NCBI GenBank assembly: GCA_013365325.1
Contig: JABVXV010000019.1
Span: forward strand, 186,001 to 250,000
Origin: Dipetalonema caudispina
Lineage: Eukaryota > Nematoda > Chromadorea > Rhabditida > Onchocercidae
Direction: 5' to 3'
Length of the DNA stretch: 64,000 nucleotides
Position 1 is the stretch's first letter. Each line of letters opens with the position of its first letter. Shown piece by piece: positions 25,063 to 39,875 of the stretch. Made by a program: the position numbers and the translations under genes. Under the pieces are notes generated by a model. The model did not search any database. It was not told where the DNA came from and saw nothing but the letters and a program-made list of their open reading frames with translations.

Positions 25063-26401
25063 ATATTTTTAGTATGCTTCATATATGGATATGCTTGAGT
25101 TTTACTTACACATATAAATATAAAGTAGACAGTTGGATAAAATAGCATTTAATATGATGAATCATTTAAATTCTAATTACTCAAGACATGCATCTACGCT
25201 TATGAAACTTCGGATGCTATTATAGCTAAAACTGTTTAAACAAATGCCGTACCCTTTTGCGGTGTTGTTTGAAAGCTGATTGAGGATGCATGGTTTTATT
25301 TGTGCGATATTTATAATGCATAGAATTAGTGAACAAATCGATATTATTTTGCTTTAGCCTTCCTTAAAGATCAGCTTAATGTACTAAACGTAATCTTTCG
25401 AGTTCGCTTGCGTATTTCAGGTCTGCTGCGAATTTACAACTTGTAAACAATTATAGCATTACGTTAGATTTATCAAGAATCACCATTTTCGAAATTCTGC
25501 AGATTTTGTAGTAACTTGCGAGGACACAGCGAGAATCATTCATACGAGACGAATCTTTTTATAAGTCCTAAGAATTATAGTTCAAAATGACAATTAACTT
25601 GTACTTTAACTTTTTAAATCTGATAGCATTATTTGCTTTCAAGACTCTGCACTAACACGTGTCACCCAAACTTCAAGTGCAAATCAGACTGATGTCAAAG
25701 TGCTAGAAGCAGGTGGATGCACTTGCCTTTCTAGTTTCTGCATAAGCGATAATGAATATAATGAACAGTGAAATGGGTAACGCATGCAGATTCGGTGTAG
25801 GATTTAAAAAATTTTCACTTTTCGCAAAAAGAATTCAAAATTTTCCCTTCATTTCAGATAATGATAACCAGATGATCGTTTATATTAAAGAGGACATTCG
25901 CGAGTGAAGCACGTCGCTAAAGATACCTTTCGCAACAACAGTCTCTCATTTAATCTAGATAGCAAATTTCTCATTCTGTTATTTTCAAGTCGTAGTTAAT
26001 TTATTGGTCCGTAATTCTTCAAAACTATTAACTGCTTAATAAATAGGAATCCAGGAGATTCGTTAAGTACTCACCATCATGAATTTGGTATTTGTTTTTC
26101 ATTTAAAATCTACTTCTCGCCTGACATTGGTTCTTTCACGGTTAGTTAAGACTTTTGCATTGGTCTCAAAAAGTTAGGAGTAAATTGGTGGAAACTGACA
26201 TATGAGGCGAGTGACCGTCACAGCTTTGGTCAGTTATTTTGGGACTGTTGGGAGATGTGTTACATTAAGAGAGAAGTAAGAAAAGTGTAGAAGTATTGAA
26301 ATTATATGCCTTGATTCGTTAATTATTGCAAGCTATAAAGTTTGTTCTCGACAGAGGGAAAAGAGGTTCGAATAATCCTCCAATACGTTATCATTTCTTG
26401 T
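25063..26401. other. Intergenic between convergent genes, no gene seen
   Basis: This is the shared 3' region of the plus-strand coiled-coil gene and the minus-strand small membrane protein. No supported exon or RNA gene is visible. An additional terminal exon of the coiled-coil gene cannot be excluded. Confidence 0.4.
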
Positions 26402-27334
26402 TCACTGTTTCTTCTGTTTCTTCCGTTTACTACCTTTCTTTTTCTTTTTTTTGGAACCACTCTTACTCCCTTCCATTCCCTGTGTGTCCGTCCCAGTTGA
26501 TGGTGTTGGAATCTGTAACATTTTCATTTCCTAGTGTCTAAAATGATTGAAGCTGTCGCTTTTGATTTAAAACACAAAAGACCAGTTTTCTAGAAACAGT
26601 ACGACATGCAATAGTTACATTTGGTTTGCGCTGCCATTTCTGTACCACTTAAAAAGAATGGCGATCATACGGCAATGCAGTAAGGACAACAACAGCAATA
26701 TGTAGTCAGGAACCTTACCTACTCTAATACTTTGTTCCAAAATGTTATAGTTCGAAAATTCAAAAATTTTCAAGACATCGCTCTAATAATGAAAGAAAGA
26801 AGTAATGAAGAAATGCAAAATAAAAGATATGAAAAATAAAATAATATAAGAGCACTTGCATTAGCTTCCGGTGTCGGATCCATAGGTTTTGCAGTGACGG
26901 CTACATCATCCTAAAGATCACTTTTCATAACTTCAATCCTTTACCGAATTTGATTCGGTAGTATCTTTCGTAAAATAAAATTCAGAATAATATTCTTACA
27001 GTCATTTGATACCAGAACAGCGAAAGATTCATGAAAATGTTAAATGCTTACATGTATCCCAGCTGCCACTGCAGTACCGGCAGCACTCTTTTTCTGAAAA
27101 AGATGACACCACTATTTCCATGGCAGTACTGTAATGAATTTCTTCTGTAATTAATAAAGTTATGAGAATCGCTAGTCGAATCTCATAACTTATTAAGATG
27201 AAACTGATAAGTGATTGACTAAATTCCTCTAATTAAGGATGATCGATCATTTATTGCTCATAACGAACCTTCACAACGAAATAGCCTACGGCACCGACAA
27301 TACACATAATTAGCAATAGGAAAAAGAAAGACAT
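26402..27334 (-). CDS. Small single-pass membrane protein with lysine-rich tail
   Basis: Four exons give 89 residues: 27334-27269, 27093-27052, 26910-26860, 26512-26402, all joined in phase 0. The first exon is almost entirely a hydrophobic segment (MSFFFLLLIMCIVGAVGYFV) followed by VKKK, so the N-terminus is a signal anchor or uncleaved signal. The middle is short, with AAGTAVAAGIH and DPTPEANIPTPSTG. The last exon ends in a cluster of lysines and arginines, KKKKKKGSKRKKQKKQ. The third intron would start with GCAAGT, a good GC-AG donor; a GT donor one base further along gives a different, less sensible tail. I do not recognise the family. A small ER or plasma-membrane protein with a basic cytosolic tail is likely. 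Confidence 0.65.
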
Positions 27335-29125
27335 CTTCGTCTTACTAAGACCGATCACCAGTTAGTACATATAATACAATGAATAATACTGTCATAAGTA
27401 TTCCTTTCATAATAATCAATTCTCATCAAATTAGCATATGTGTAGGACAAATGTTAAGCAGCTAATAAAAGTGTAACAGTAAACTGGGAGAAAAAATCTA
27501 AAATTCCAAGGATCATTTCCTCAGCAACTCTTACCAATCTTAATATTTCCTTACTAATGCCATAGGATTTGAGTTTTCATAGTGAACTATATGCGTTAAA
27601 TTTATTTCCTCTCAGAGGGATTTGCAAGTTGTTATGTAAATCGTTTGGATCTTATTACTCGTCTTCTGGTGACTGTCATCTTACAGTTTATCGTTTATAG
27701 AGATGCATTTCATGAATTTCATTTAGGAAGAGATTAATTGTACTCCGTTCTCTGATAACATTTGATACTACTGTTTCAGTTTACTGATAACATTAATCAT
27801 CTATGTACTATCTATCTTTAAAACTTCGACACTTCCACACTTTTACATCCCAATATATATGATTGCATAAGACTGAACTCATCGGATATTCCTGAGGGTA
27901 CTTTAAACTTTAATAAAATAAAAGAAATCACTGAATAGCTACTAATGTTACAATGGTGCTGCCTTTTTTTTTTTGCAGTTTTGGAGGAGAGATGAGATAG
28001 TTAAAAAATGCAGCCGTTTATGTCGATATCACATTATACTTTTATTTATGAAGCTTATAAAGTTTGATCTTTAACAGAAAATTGCTGGGAAATTAAAGGA
28101 AATTAATTTGATTGTGGCGATGAAGAACAGTGATTTATCGAAGATCAGTATTGAATTTAAAAGTTAAATATATTTTTCTGTAAGAACCAATTGTTTCTTA
28201 ATATTAGGATACAAATTAGTAACTTAAGAAAAATGTCAACTAATATTCATTTTCTTCCTCTATACATGTCCGTAAACTTATAAACAGTTAAGCAAAAGAG
28301 GAAGGCTTCAAACTGGGAATTATCTTATCTATAAACCTATTCTTGAATAATTCGAAGTGTTTCATAAATTCTTCAGACTTGAAGAAGCTCTATGATCATT
28401 GTGTAACTGTTCAGATGAAGTATAGGCTTATTTCTTTCATCTTCTCTCTTTCCATTATTGGATATTTCCGGTTCCCTCTAAATGGTCTGATATCGGGTTA
28501 GATATTTCGCTTCATTTTTATTTGATTTATCTCTAATTTTTGTCTTGCTTTTGCTTCTCTGTTTTGCTGTATTATTTTATTACAGGGCTCTTTCTATCTT
28601 CTCCGTAATTTGAAGCTTTTTTTGAGAAAGAAGCAGAGGAACAGATCGAAATGTAGTGGGGATAACATTGAGTATTTTGTAAGTCGCCATATCTCACGTT
28701 GTTAGATATGATATGAATTAGTATGAGATGTGACGAATTAAGAAAATAAAGCTTTTGTGTTGGAAATCTGGAAACTGTTTATGAAATGAAACGTGCCAGC
28801 ATATGCATGTTTTTGGATACTCCTAAGTTAGTAGATTTAATATGTCATCCACTTTTTTCACCAGATTTTGGATATAAACAGTACTTCTAAATTATTGTTC
28901 ATCTTGATTCGTCGTAGGTAAAATTGTAGATATAACGATTCAGCTTTTGATTACTTTCCGTGAGGATTTCCTCATGTTCACTTAATATGTAAAAATCTAT
29001 TATTTAGCTTTTAGTAATTTCACTGTCATTGTGCCTTAATTAACTCATTTATTTCTAGCTCTACGCTTTTATATTGAAAACTTAGTCTTATTTCGAACTC
29101 TGTAATGTAGATTGATTTTAGAATA
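27335..29125. other. Intergenic between divergent genes, candidate promoters
   Basis: The minus-strand membrane protein and the plus-strand CCM3 gene are transcribed away from each other across this 1.8 kb. No exon is supported. An acceptor, GATTGATTTTAG, ends at 29121, four bases before the CCM3 ATG, and is a likely SL trans-splice site. Confidence 0.45.
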
Positions 29126-29302
29126 ATGGCGATGAATGAAGAAGGAGGATATCTAGGTGCGATGACATATCAGTGCTTGTATAGTGGCGTGTTGGATCGT
29201 ATTGTCCAGAATCGTCGGAATGACGATGGTGCTGTTCATGTGATTCAAGTAAGGCATTATATGAAAAGGTTTCTCATTCCATTTTTCTCTTCGCACTGCC
29301 TT

Positions 29303-29342
<40 letters not shown>

Positions 29343-30800
29343 CTTAATTTTCGCATATTTTCAAAACTTTCCGGACTGTTATAAATTGTCTTTTAGCGGT
29401 TGCGGAGTACTTTGAGACAGGCCGATGTTTCTTCACCGTCATTTCTTTTCGATTTCACGAAAGTTTTGCTGATTGACTCGGAGTTGAATGTTAATCTTCA
29501 GGTAGTGCCTTTTTTTTCTCCCATCTTGTCCGCGTTTGACATTCACAAAAGTTCCAAAATGCTTCAGTAGAGTACAACACTTCTTTCGATGGTGACTTAC
29601 TCACTTATATGCCTCTTAAGAAAGGAAGTATTATATCAGCACCAAAGTCGTCTCAATAATTTCACCCTCTAGTCTCTTTACATTGAATATATTTGCGCAA
29701 GCTGATCTTGTGGTTTAGTCAATCGTCGTAGATGCGTTCATGCAAAAACGCTTTAGATCAATGAGATTAATGTTCTTTTAAATCTTGCATTTCATGATTC
29801 ACGAATTTCACGACATTAACTACAGAATTTTTGCTATGAGATAATTTATAAAATAAATGAACTTTCTTCTTGAATTGTATAGAAGTTCTCTTTCCCACAG
29901 TAATCGATTTACAAATGATGTTTCAAAATTATCCCTTATTTGTTGCAGGAAGCTTTCTTACGAAGGCAGGCAACTGCACCAACTGATGATTTAGAACTAC
30001 CAAATCTACACCAAGGAGAATACCAGGAATTATCGTCGAGGTTAAACCTCATCCATAAAGATTGTAGTGAATTCTAAAGCGGGTCTTATTTCTTAAAATC
30101 AAATAAATATGAAATTTTCCTTGTAATCACATCAAATAATTTGCTTCCAGGGCAATTGCTCTGCGGCGAGTTTTAGCTCGTGTACCTGAAGAAATGTCCG
30201 ATCGACGGACTTTTCTGGAAACAATAAAGGAGATTGCTTCATCGATTAAAAAACTTTTAGATGCTACAAATGCAGTAATGCAAGTGATCCATCCGAGCGT
30301 TCAACTTTGTAAGTAATATTTTGGTTTTGCAATAAATTTTTTCCATTTTTAACTTCTCTGCCTTTTTTCCAAATGAGGGAACTTGAAACATGATTTTTCT
30401 TGATGACCAAATGCTTATGCTTACATTTTTCTACTAGTATTCATGATGAATTTCCTTAGTATTTGCAGCGGTTGAGAAGCGAAAGCGGGAATTTGTCCAT
30501 TATTCAAAACGGTTCAGCAATACATTAAAAGAGTACTTCAAAGATCAAAACGCAACTCAGGTATTCCTCTGCTATTTTTATCTGCTTTATCGCAGTAATC
30601 AATAAATGTTCGTTGATTCGGAGTTTCACCGTATGGAAAGTAAAAACTTAAACTTGTCCTTTACTTATTTCTGTGTTTGCATTTTCCAGGTTTCGATTTC
30701 GGCTAACCAGTTGATTTTCCAGACAGCTTTGTTGATCAGGACTGTACGGGACAAAATGCGAAAGGTAAGTAATGAAATTAATTTATACGGGAGCAGTTAA
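29126..30800 (+). CDS. ccm-3: CCM3 / PDCD10 (programmed cell death protein 10) homolog
   Basis: CCM3 is an adaptor that stabilises GCKIII kinases and joins the STRIPAK complex; in C. elegans it is needed for excretory canal and germline development. Six exons keep phase: 29126-29248, 29397-29501, 29949-30040, 30151-30308, 30469-30560, 30690-30800. The N-terminal dimerisation half includes EGGYLGAMTYQCLYSGVLDR. The second half matches the focal-adhesion-targeting-like domain: RAIALRRVLARVPEEMSDRR, FLETIKEIASSIKKLLDATN, then EFVHYSKRFSNTLKEYFKD and VSISANQLIFQTALLIRTV. The human counterparts are [20 protein letters not shown] and EFVKYSKSFSDTLKTYFKD. The last exon reads through a good GTAAGT donor, so an alternative C-terminus is possible. 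Intron 1 holds a TA microsatellite. Confidence 0.95.
29305..29339. repeat. (TA)n microsatellite
   Basis: An uninterrupted TA run of about 34 bases sits in intron 1 of the CCM3 gene. The length is probably polymorphic. Confidence 0.9.
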
Positions 30801-32475
30801 ACTTAAAAACTTCCATATTTGCTCTTGATTTATACTCGCTAATGCAGAATACAGTACCCTTTTTTTTAGAATAGAGTACTTCGTGGCATATAATTAGGTG
30901 TAAAAAGTCAGTGTCTTCTGTTTTGTTTCTGTTAGTATAGAGAAGCTTGCTTTTACATATGAGTTGCCTGTGTGAACAGCAGTTGTAGCATCAAAGTCTG
31001 CAACGTTTTTGTAAAAATGTGAGAGAACCTTGATGAACTAGCTGAGTTGAGAATCTTGTTTCCAAATTAGAGGAATTTAATACTTGGAACTTAGTGTAGA
31101 ATTCATTTTATTTGTCGGAATAATTTCATTTTACCGTGAAAATCATGAAGATAATATTTAATAGCGATGTTGTCTAAGAAAATGAGTTATGTCAGTCTTG
31201 CTATTTTAATTTGGTTTATACATATTTTGGATAGAATTACCAATTCCACTGTAGTTTCGAAGATTTAAGTGATAACATCTGTGCTTGGATTATTTCAGTG
31301 ATAAATTAATTCTATCTTTGGCATGAGATCGTGTTTTTTGTCTTTTTTCTAATTTCATTACAACTTACAGTCAGATTCTTTCTCTGGAAGATTTATTTAT
31401 AAGCAGGACTACCTTCTTAACTGCTTTGAAATATTTGCTAGTACAATTTTAGATTCGAAGAAAATATTTGCAGGTTGCTTCTTGAAACGAACGCATCTTT
31501 TACATATCCTTCAGAATGTACTGCCAGTGTTTATCGGTTCGTTTGATAAATAAATTGCAGTCTGTATTTCTCATTCTTTTTTTCAAAACAGCTTGTGATA
31601 TTAAACCTTATTCATGCATGTTGAACTATGTAATTTTCTTCATTTTTAAAAATTTCCTCGATCATCTGATTAATCAGCAGAGATTCATACGGTTGTTTGT
31701 TTTCTTGTATGCCTACTGTAAGGTTTCAATATGAATATATTTGGAGTTTCAAGTGATGAATAATTACTTATGTTTCTTACCGAATTATTAGTGAATCTGT
31801 CTTGTTCAAAATTTGTATTTGATGGAAGCAGCTTTGACAAAACTACAATAAAGCTGCATGTATTAGTCGGCATTTGACCTAATTTTAATATTATTAGGTT
31901 CCAGATTGAACATTTTTCATCTGAATTTTAATGAACTGATTCGTTTATTTTTAGTGATGTGGTTGGTTTTAAGTTTAAATCGAACTTCTGACAAGCAGCA
32001 GAAGTGTTTTCATTTACTTTATGCCATATTTACTTGGTTGATTTGTTATAAATTACCTCATTGCAGAAGTACGGTTGTTTTTAGCCTCTTTTGTATTTTC
32101 CGTTCTGTTGATCAAACTGTATTATTTTTTTTCTGTTTCTCCTGTCGTACAAATGACAATAAATATTATGTTTTCTATTAGTTACACAAAACAGACTATC
32201 CAACATTTTTTCGAATCGTAGAAGGGCCATTAAAAATTCGTTATAATTAAGCCCAATGTTCTGATTCCAAATTATATAAGTACAAAGAGAAATGATTAAT
32301 GACATCATTTTGTTAGTGTGATTTTTATAAATTGGTTTCTTGAGTCCTCTCTAAATCATCTTAAAGCCAATCCGAAGGTGAGATGTTGATATGTGGACAG
32401 TGTAGTGATTAGGTTGTTTATTGTTTCTCCAAATTATGACGAGTACTAGATGTTGCTTTTATTCAAGTTCAAATT
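30801..32475. other. Intergenic, no gene seen
   Basis: AT-rich sequence between CCM3 and the kinase gene. Open frames near 31516-31734 and 31906-32181 have low-complexity phenylalanine/leucine-rich products without splice-linked partners, so I treat them as noise. Confidence 0.5.
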
Positions 32476-35083
<2,608 letters not shown>

Positions 35084-36355
35084 AAATGCTCGATTTTATT
35101 CAGTTCTTTATCAAAATTTTTTTAAATTAACATTTCTGCAGTCAAAAATGGTTTGGCTTTATGAACTTATATGCTTAAATCTGGTGCACACTATGTGAAG
35201 GTCAAAAATTAAATTTTTATATTTCGATCTCTATCTCGTACAAATTCTTTTTTTTTGTCAAATTTGTGCCATAGATAATAGAAATACTATAAGTTCGTAT
35301 CAGGATATTACTTCGTATCAGGAACAAATATTGCTATCGTCATTTACATTTCTATATTGTAAGTTCGAAATAGCTTTCGTTTGCAAATTTTGCTCAGATA
35401 ATCTCAAATAATTTTCAATTTCCTAAATTTCTCTATCAAATTGAAGTTTCTTGATTGAAAGTGATGAATTTGTGTTATGGATTCAAGTAGATAGTTTTTC
35501 CATTACTGATCACTAGAAAATATACTCAGATTCATCTCTCACCTCATGATTCCATCCTCTAAAGCTGTTAGTGTACTTGGCTGAACAAGAAGACTGCTCC
35601 CGCTGTTCAGAGTTGTTATTTGTTGCATGACTGCTCAGATATCAAACAAAACAAATTTATCATGCCATTTGTTAAATCCGTCTTTCAAACAAACGAATCC
35701 ATTTGTTTCCAAGATTGTCAATGAATCATTTTAACTATTTTTGTCTGTTTTTTGAAGAATTTGAAGTATCATTAGAAAACTATATAACCGTAGTTAATTA
35801 ATTATTGTATTTTCAAATAACAATTTGAAGCAAAGAAAATTTCTGTGCCACAACAAGTATTACAACAAAAATGATTGCTTCTAATAATGAAAAATGTTCA
35901 ATAAATTCGATCTGCCTTCATTTATTTTATTTCGATTTGCCATCATCCTTCTTTTCATTTTCATTCTTATCGATTGCTTAATCTTGCTTTTCCATTCCTC
36001 TTTCTACGAGCATTGTGACTGTAAAGTAATAAAATATTATTTAAGTACTGAAATGACAAATATTCTACGATCAGTATGGAAACACCATCCCATAATATGA
36101 CTTCTTCAAATTATTGTCAAATACAAATCCTGGGCTTGCTACCTTCAAAAAATCTTATAAAACCGTACGCAATGATGGAAATTTCTGAAAATATTCGAGA
36201 AATTCTCTACTAAACCGATAATTCATGTTTTTTATTATTATTTTAAAATGTAATGGTTTCACATTATATGTTTGTCAATTCCACTATCAAATCTTTGAGA
36301 AAATTGGAAATTTCATTGGATAAGAATTTGAAAAATCTATTTGTAAGATATTACT
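35084..36355. other. Intergenic between convergent genes, no gene seen
   Basis: This is the shared 3' region of the kinase gene (plus) and the two-membrane-segment gene (minus). No supported exon, RNA gene or repeat was found. Confidence 0.5.
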
Positions 36356-38535
36356 TTAAATTATTAAAACAAAATTATCAAAGTAACCTCTTTTCTTGGA
36401 TTCACTTCTTAAAGCTTTTCCTTGACTTTCCTTTTTCACTGATTGTCGTTCTTTTCTACTCTTACTAATTATCTTCTTATCATCTTTTTCTACGACCAAA
36501 TCATCATATACGGTCTTTTTATTCCTTGGTTGCGTCATAATACTTGATTTATTCAATTTCTTCATTTCTTCGAGCATTTCTGTTTTACGAGTTGGATGCA
36601 CAATTTTTAATGATTCTTTTGGTACCTATTAGATTTCACTTTAAGAAATTTCTTTAGCAGCAAATAATGTAAAAAAAAAATTATTTTCAAAAATTAATTA
36701 TTATTGCTTTTTTCTTGGCAATACCATTTGTCTTTCTTCATGATCTTTAACTATCTGAGTGGTATCGCCTTGATCATAAGATGTATTATAATTGGTTTGT
36801 CCGTTTACATTCTCAGTTCCTTCCATACTTGTACTCGTCTCAGCTTCAGTATTCAGCGTAAAATCTCGTTCAACACCTTCTGGAAATTACAAAAATTTCC
36901 AAGCTGAACGAACTATTTTTGATAAACGACAAGTAATAATCTTAAGAATTCGCTAAGTTCAGCTCTACACTTTTTTAAAATTATTCTCACTGTTGAATTT
37001 TATTCTCTGTATTCTTTCTCAACCAGTAGTTTATTCTAACTTTTACCGTAAACAAATAGTAATACCTCGTTTCACATACCATCCAAAATTAAAACAGAAA
37101 TTGGGCTCATTACTAAAGCAATAATTATAAAAATGCTTTGGATTAAATGATAAGTCGGGAAAAGGATAGATAATAATGGTTCCTTCGGATCTCTAATTAA
37201 ATCACCTTTAGATTGACGCAACTTTCGCACTCGTTTCTTACGACGTCGTCGTTCTTTTCCCATCGCTATCTTTTTTTCCAATTCTTGTCTTTTATTCTCG
37301 ACCATTTGTGAGCTGTAGGAAAAAAGTCGAACTATACGATCAATGCGTTAATTCAGCGAGTATTTGAACATCACGCCAGGCTTTTCCGCAGTTGACATTT
37401 AGGATTACAAAAAGGCAGATCGTAAAATTTATTTTTTCAGAGAAACTAAAGTACTCAAACTAGCTTCATTTATTAATTTGCTAACAAGAAAAGACTAATT
37501 AAAGTTCTGCAAGAAGTGAACTGACCTTGTTTCTTGATAGTGTTTCTCCAGCTTATGAATATTCCTTTTGCGTCTAAATCAAATAAGTTCCAATAAAAAT
37601 TTCAGTGAGCTTAATGAAGAAATTTAAAAAGACGATAGAGATGAACCATATCTTTTTTTAATAATAATCTTCAGAAACCCTAAAAATTCAAAAATTTTAC
37701 CCTAAATAAATTTTCACATTACAAATGACCCAAAGAATGGAGAAAATCGCCCACGCTCCCATTATCACGGATATTTGAATTTTATTCGTCACCAAAGCAT
37801 CTTTTCGTCTCCTCTAAATTTAAACAAACTACTTTGTGAATACTCAAGTTTAAAGTTATTTAACATAGCATTGAAATACGATGAGATTTGAGACAATTGT
37901 AAACATAAAATAAATATTGGAAGTAATAAATTGCGGAATTTCACGTCTTTCTATTACCATCAATAATATTTCAACTTTTTAAATCCTTAATCAAAACTAT
38001 CCGTTAGTAATTTATAAAGATTGGTAAGCAGGTCGGATCAATCATTAATATTTCAGCGTAAACAATATGCTCTATAATACTAACAACATTATTTTCCAAT
38101 TTTTCATTCATCTTTTCCATCATTTCTTCCAACGTTGTAAACTCCCTGGAAATTGTGTTCTAAAAAGTATTACTTAGTGTAGAGCAATTAGAAATTATAG
38201 TTTCAAATTTTATAGTTATATCCAGTGGTGTATTGTTTCAAAGCAAATGTAGTGATAAACAGACAATCAAATGTTGCATTGCGAACAAACTTTTTTGAAG
38301 AGGAAATTTCAATCGGATTCTTTTTAATCTCCTGGCTTTCTTGAATTAGTAAATGTGTTTCATCTTCCGCTCCAACGACCAGAACCCATGAAAGCAGTGC
38401 GATTTGCATTAAGGATATCACTGTCATCTGCAGGATTTCACATTTAAATTCCGATTTATGGAAGAAATTCTAAAATTCATTACGGAACAAATATATTGGA
38501 AATATAATTAAGCTGCTCACTTTCTTTTTCTCCAT
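36356..38535 (-). CDS. Unrecognised membrane protein: signal peptide, two membrane segments, charged tail
   Basis: Eight exons keep phase: 38535-38521, 38427-38261, 38145-38085, 37813-37701, 37573-37526, 37312-37080, 36879-36725, 36625-36356 (353 aa). The N-terminus MEKKKMTVISLMQIALLSWV looks like a signal peptide ending near AED. Residues about 95-114 (ISVIMGAWAIFSILWVICNV) and about 184-210 (including SIFIIIALVMSPISVLIL) are membrane segments. Between them lies a strongly basic, probably coiled region (KERRRRKKRVRKLRQ). The tail of about 140 residues is hydrophilic, first rich in T, N and E and then in K and S (KSRKERQSVKKESQGK). I do not know the family. The exon 2 donor (GTTTAT) is weak, so the lumenal part may differ. 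A membrane protein with two hydrophilic domains on the cytosolic side is the simplest reading. Confidence 0.7.
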
Positions 38536-39875
38536 CCTTTACTCTTTCAATACTTCCTGTATGAAGAAATACGTAGAGTTATATTTATCTCTGTACGTGA
38601 GAGAAAATGACTGATCTCGACGTTTGAAAAAGAAGAAATGAATGTTTGAAAATACCTTTTGGTTTTTCAATCTTTAGATTCATTTAAGGATTTTAAATAA
38701 AATTCACTTTATGCAAATCCTTATTTTTCATTGGAAAAAATTTATAACATAAGTATATATTGTACACACAATCATTATCAATATAATTCAGTAAAGTATT
38801 CTATCATCAATCTTTGTCTTTCGAATACCTGAATTTACGAGCCATTGAGATGCAAATTAACCGGAAGAAATGGGATAGGAAGGAAAAGAGAAATAAAACA
38901 AGGATATAAGAGGAGAAAGGACGAAGGGGAAAAAAAACCAAAAATTATCATAAATTTGCATCCATTTCAGAAATCGCTTAATCTTCTGAAATTTGGTCCT
39001 CAACAACCGGATTCCTAACCAAATTGTAACACAATGAAGTTCTTCAATACTTCCTCTGAGAAGTATTCTATAGCAGTTTTTACGGTAATTGTTTCAGTAA
39101 CTATGGCTATAGCATGTCTAACCCTTTTAAGTTTCAGTAGAACAATTTAAAATGCATTGTTAGGCAGTTGCTATTAATAGTTTGGTGATTTTACTGTATG
39201 ATAATCAAATAATCAAAGAATTTTTGCTGGAATTAGAATGAATCAAATAGTGAGTAACCTCGGTGACGACCATATTATTGTTTAGTGTGTTCATCACAAC
39301 AAATTTTTCATGATACTCAACTGTTCATCGTATTCTAACCAATATATTATCCAAAATATTCCTGCAATCTATCCTTGACTTGCTTTATTCTCATTTTTCA
39401 GCAAGATTTTCCCTTGAGAGTTTTACAGTTTGTAGGACAAAGCCGCAATCAAATATGACTTAGTTGACCTCTAAAGATCACGCTTGCTTGTGTATTATAG
39501 GTTACGCTTGTCAACTGAGCACCCCTCTGCCCAGTGCCACATTCCATGATGAGATCCCAAACTAAATGAACACAATGATTACAGCTTTTTCGTTTTATTA
39601 ATGATCTTGATTGTGATGAATAATCTTTCGTAACTTCACTAATAACTGCTTTGGAAACCGATTTCCATTGGAATATTTCTTTTTTGAGGTGTTATTTTTA
39701 ATTAGAAGTCATGAAAATGGTATGAATTTTTGAGTGAGAAAAAATTTACGGCATACACTACGAAACCCACATATTAGATCTTTGGTAAAACAAATGAAAT
39801 ACACAGTATAACAAAAGTCATAGAAAGTATCATCAATATAAACTACTACGTCATTTTTCATCTTGATACAATTAT
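38536..39875. other. Intergenic, with one short collagen-N-terminus-like frame
   Basis: This stretch is the upstream region of the two-membrane-segment gene and the 3' flank of the SLC4A11 gene. The only notable item is a 38-codon frame at 39034-39150 (plus), listed separately. Nothing else is supported. Confidence 0.45.
39034..39150 (+). pseudogene. Possible remnant of a collagen-type first exon
   Basis: The 38-residue frame begins MKFFNTSSEKYSIAVFTVIV and continues with a second half of the same hydrophobic segment before a stop. Length, charge and the position of the hydrophobic segment resemble the first exon of nematode cuticle collagens. No downstream Gly-X-Y exon is present, so it would be a remnant. 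Chance is a fair alternative. Confidence 0.2.

Noticed and set aside
26364..26385. GGTTCGAAT B-box-like string
   Set aside because: No A box at a suitable distance and no tRNA-like folding, so it is not a tRNA gene.
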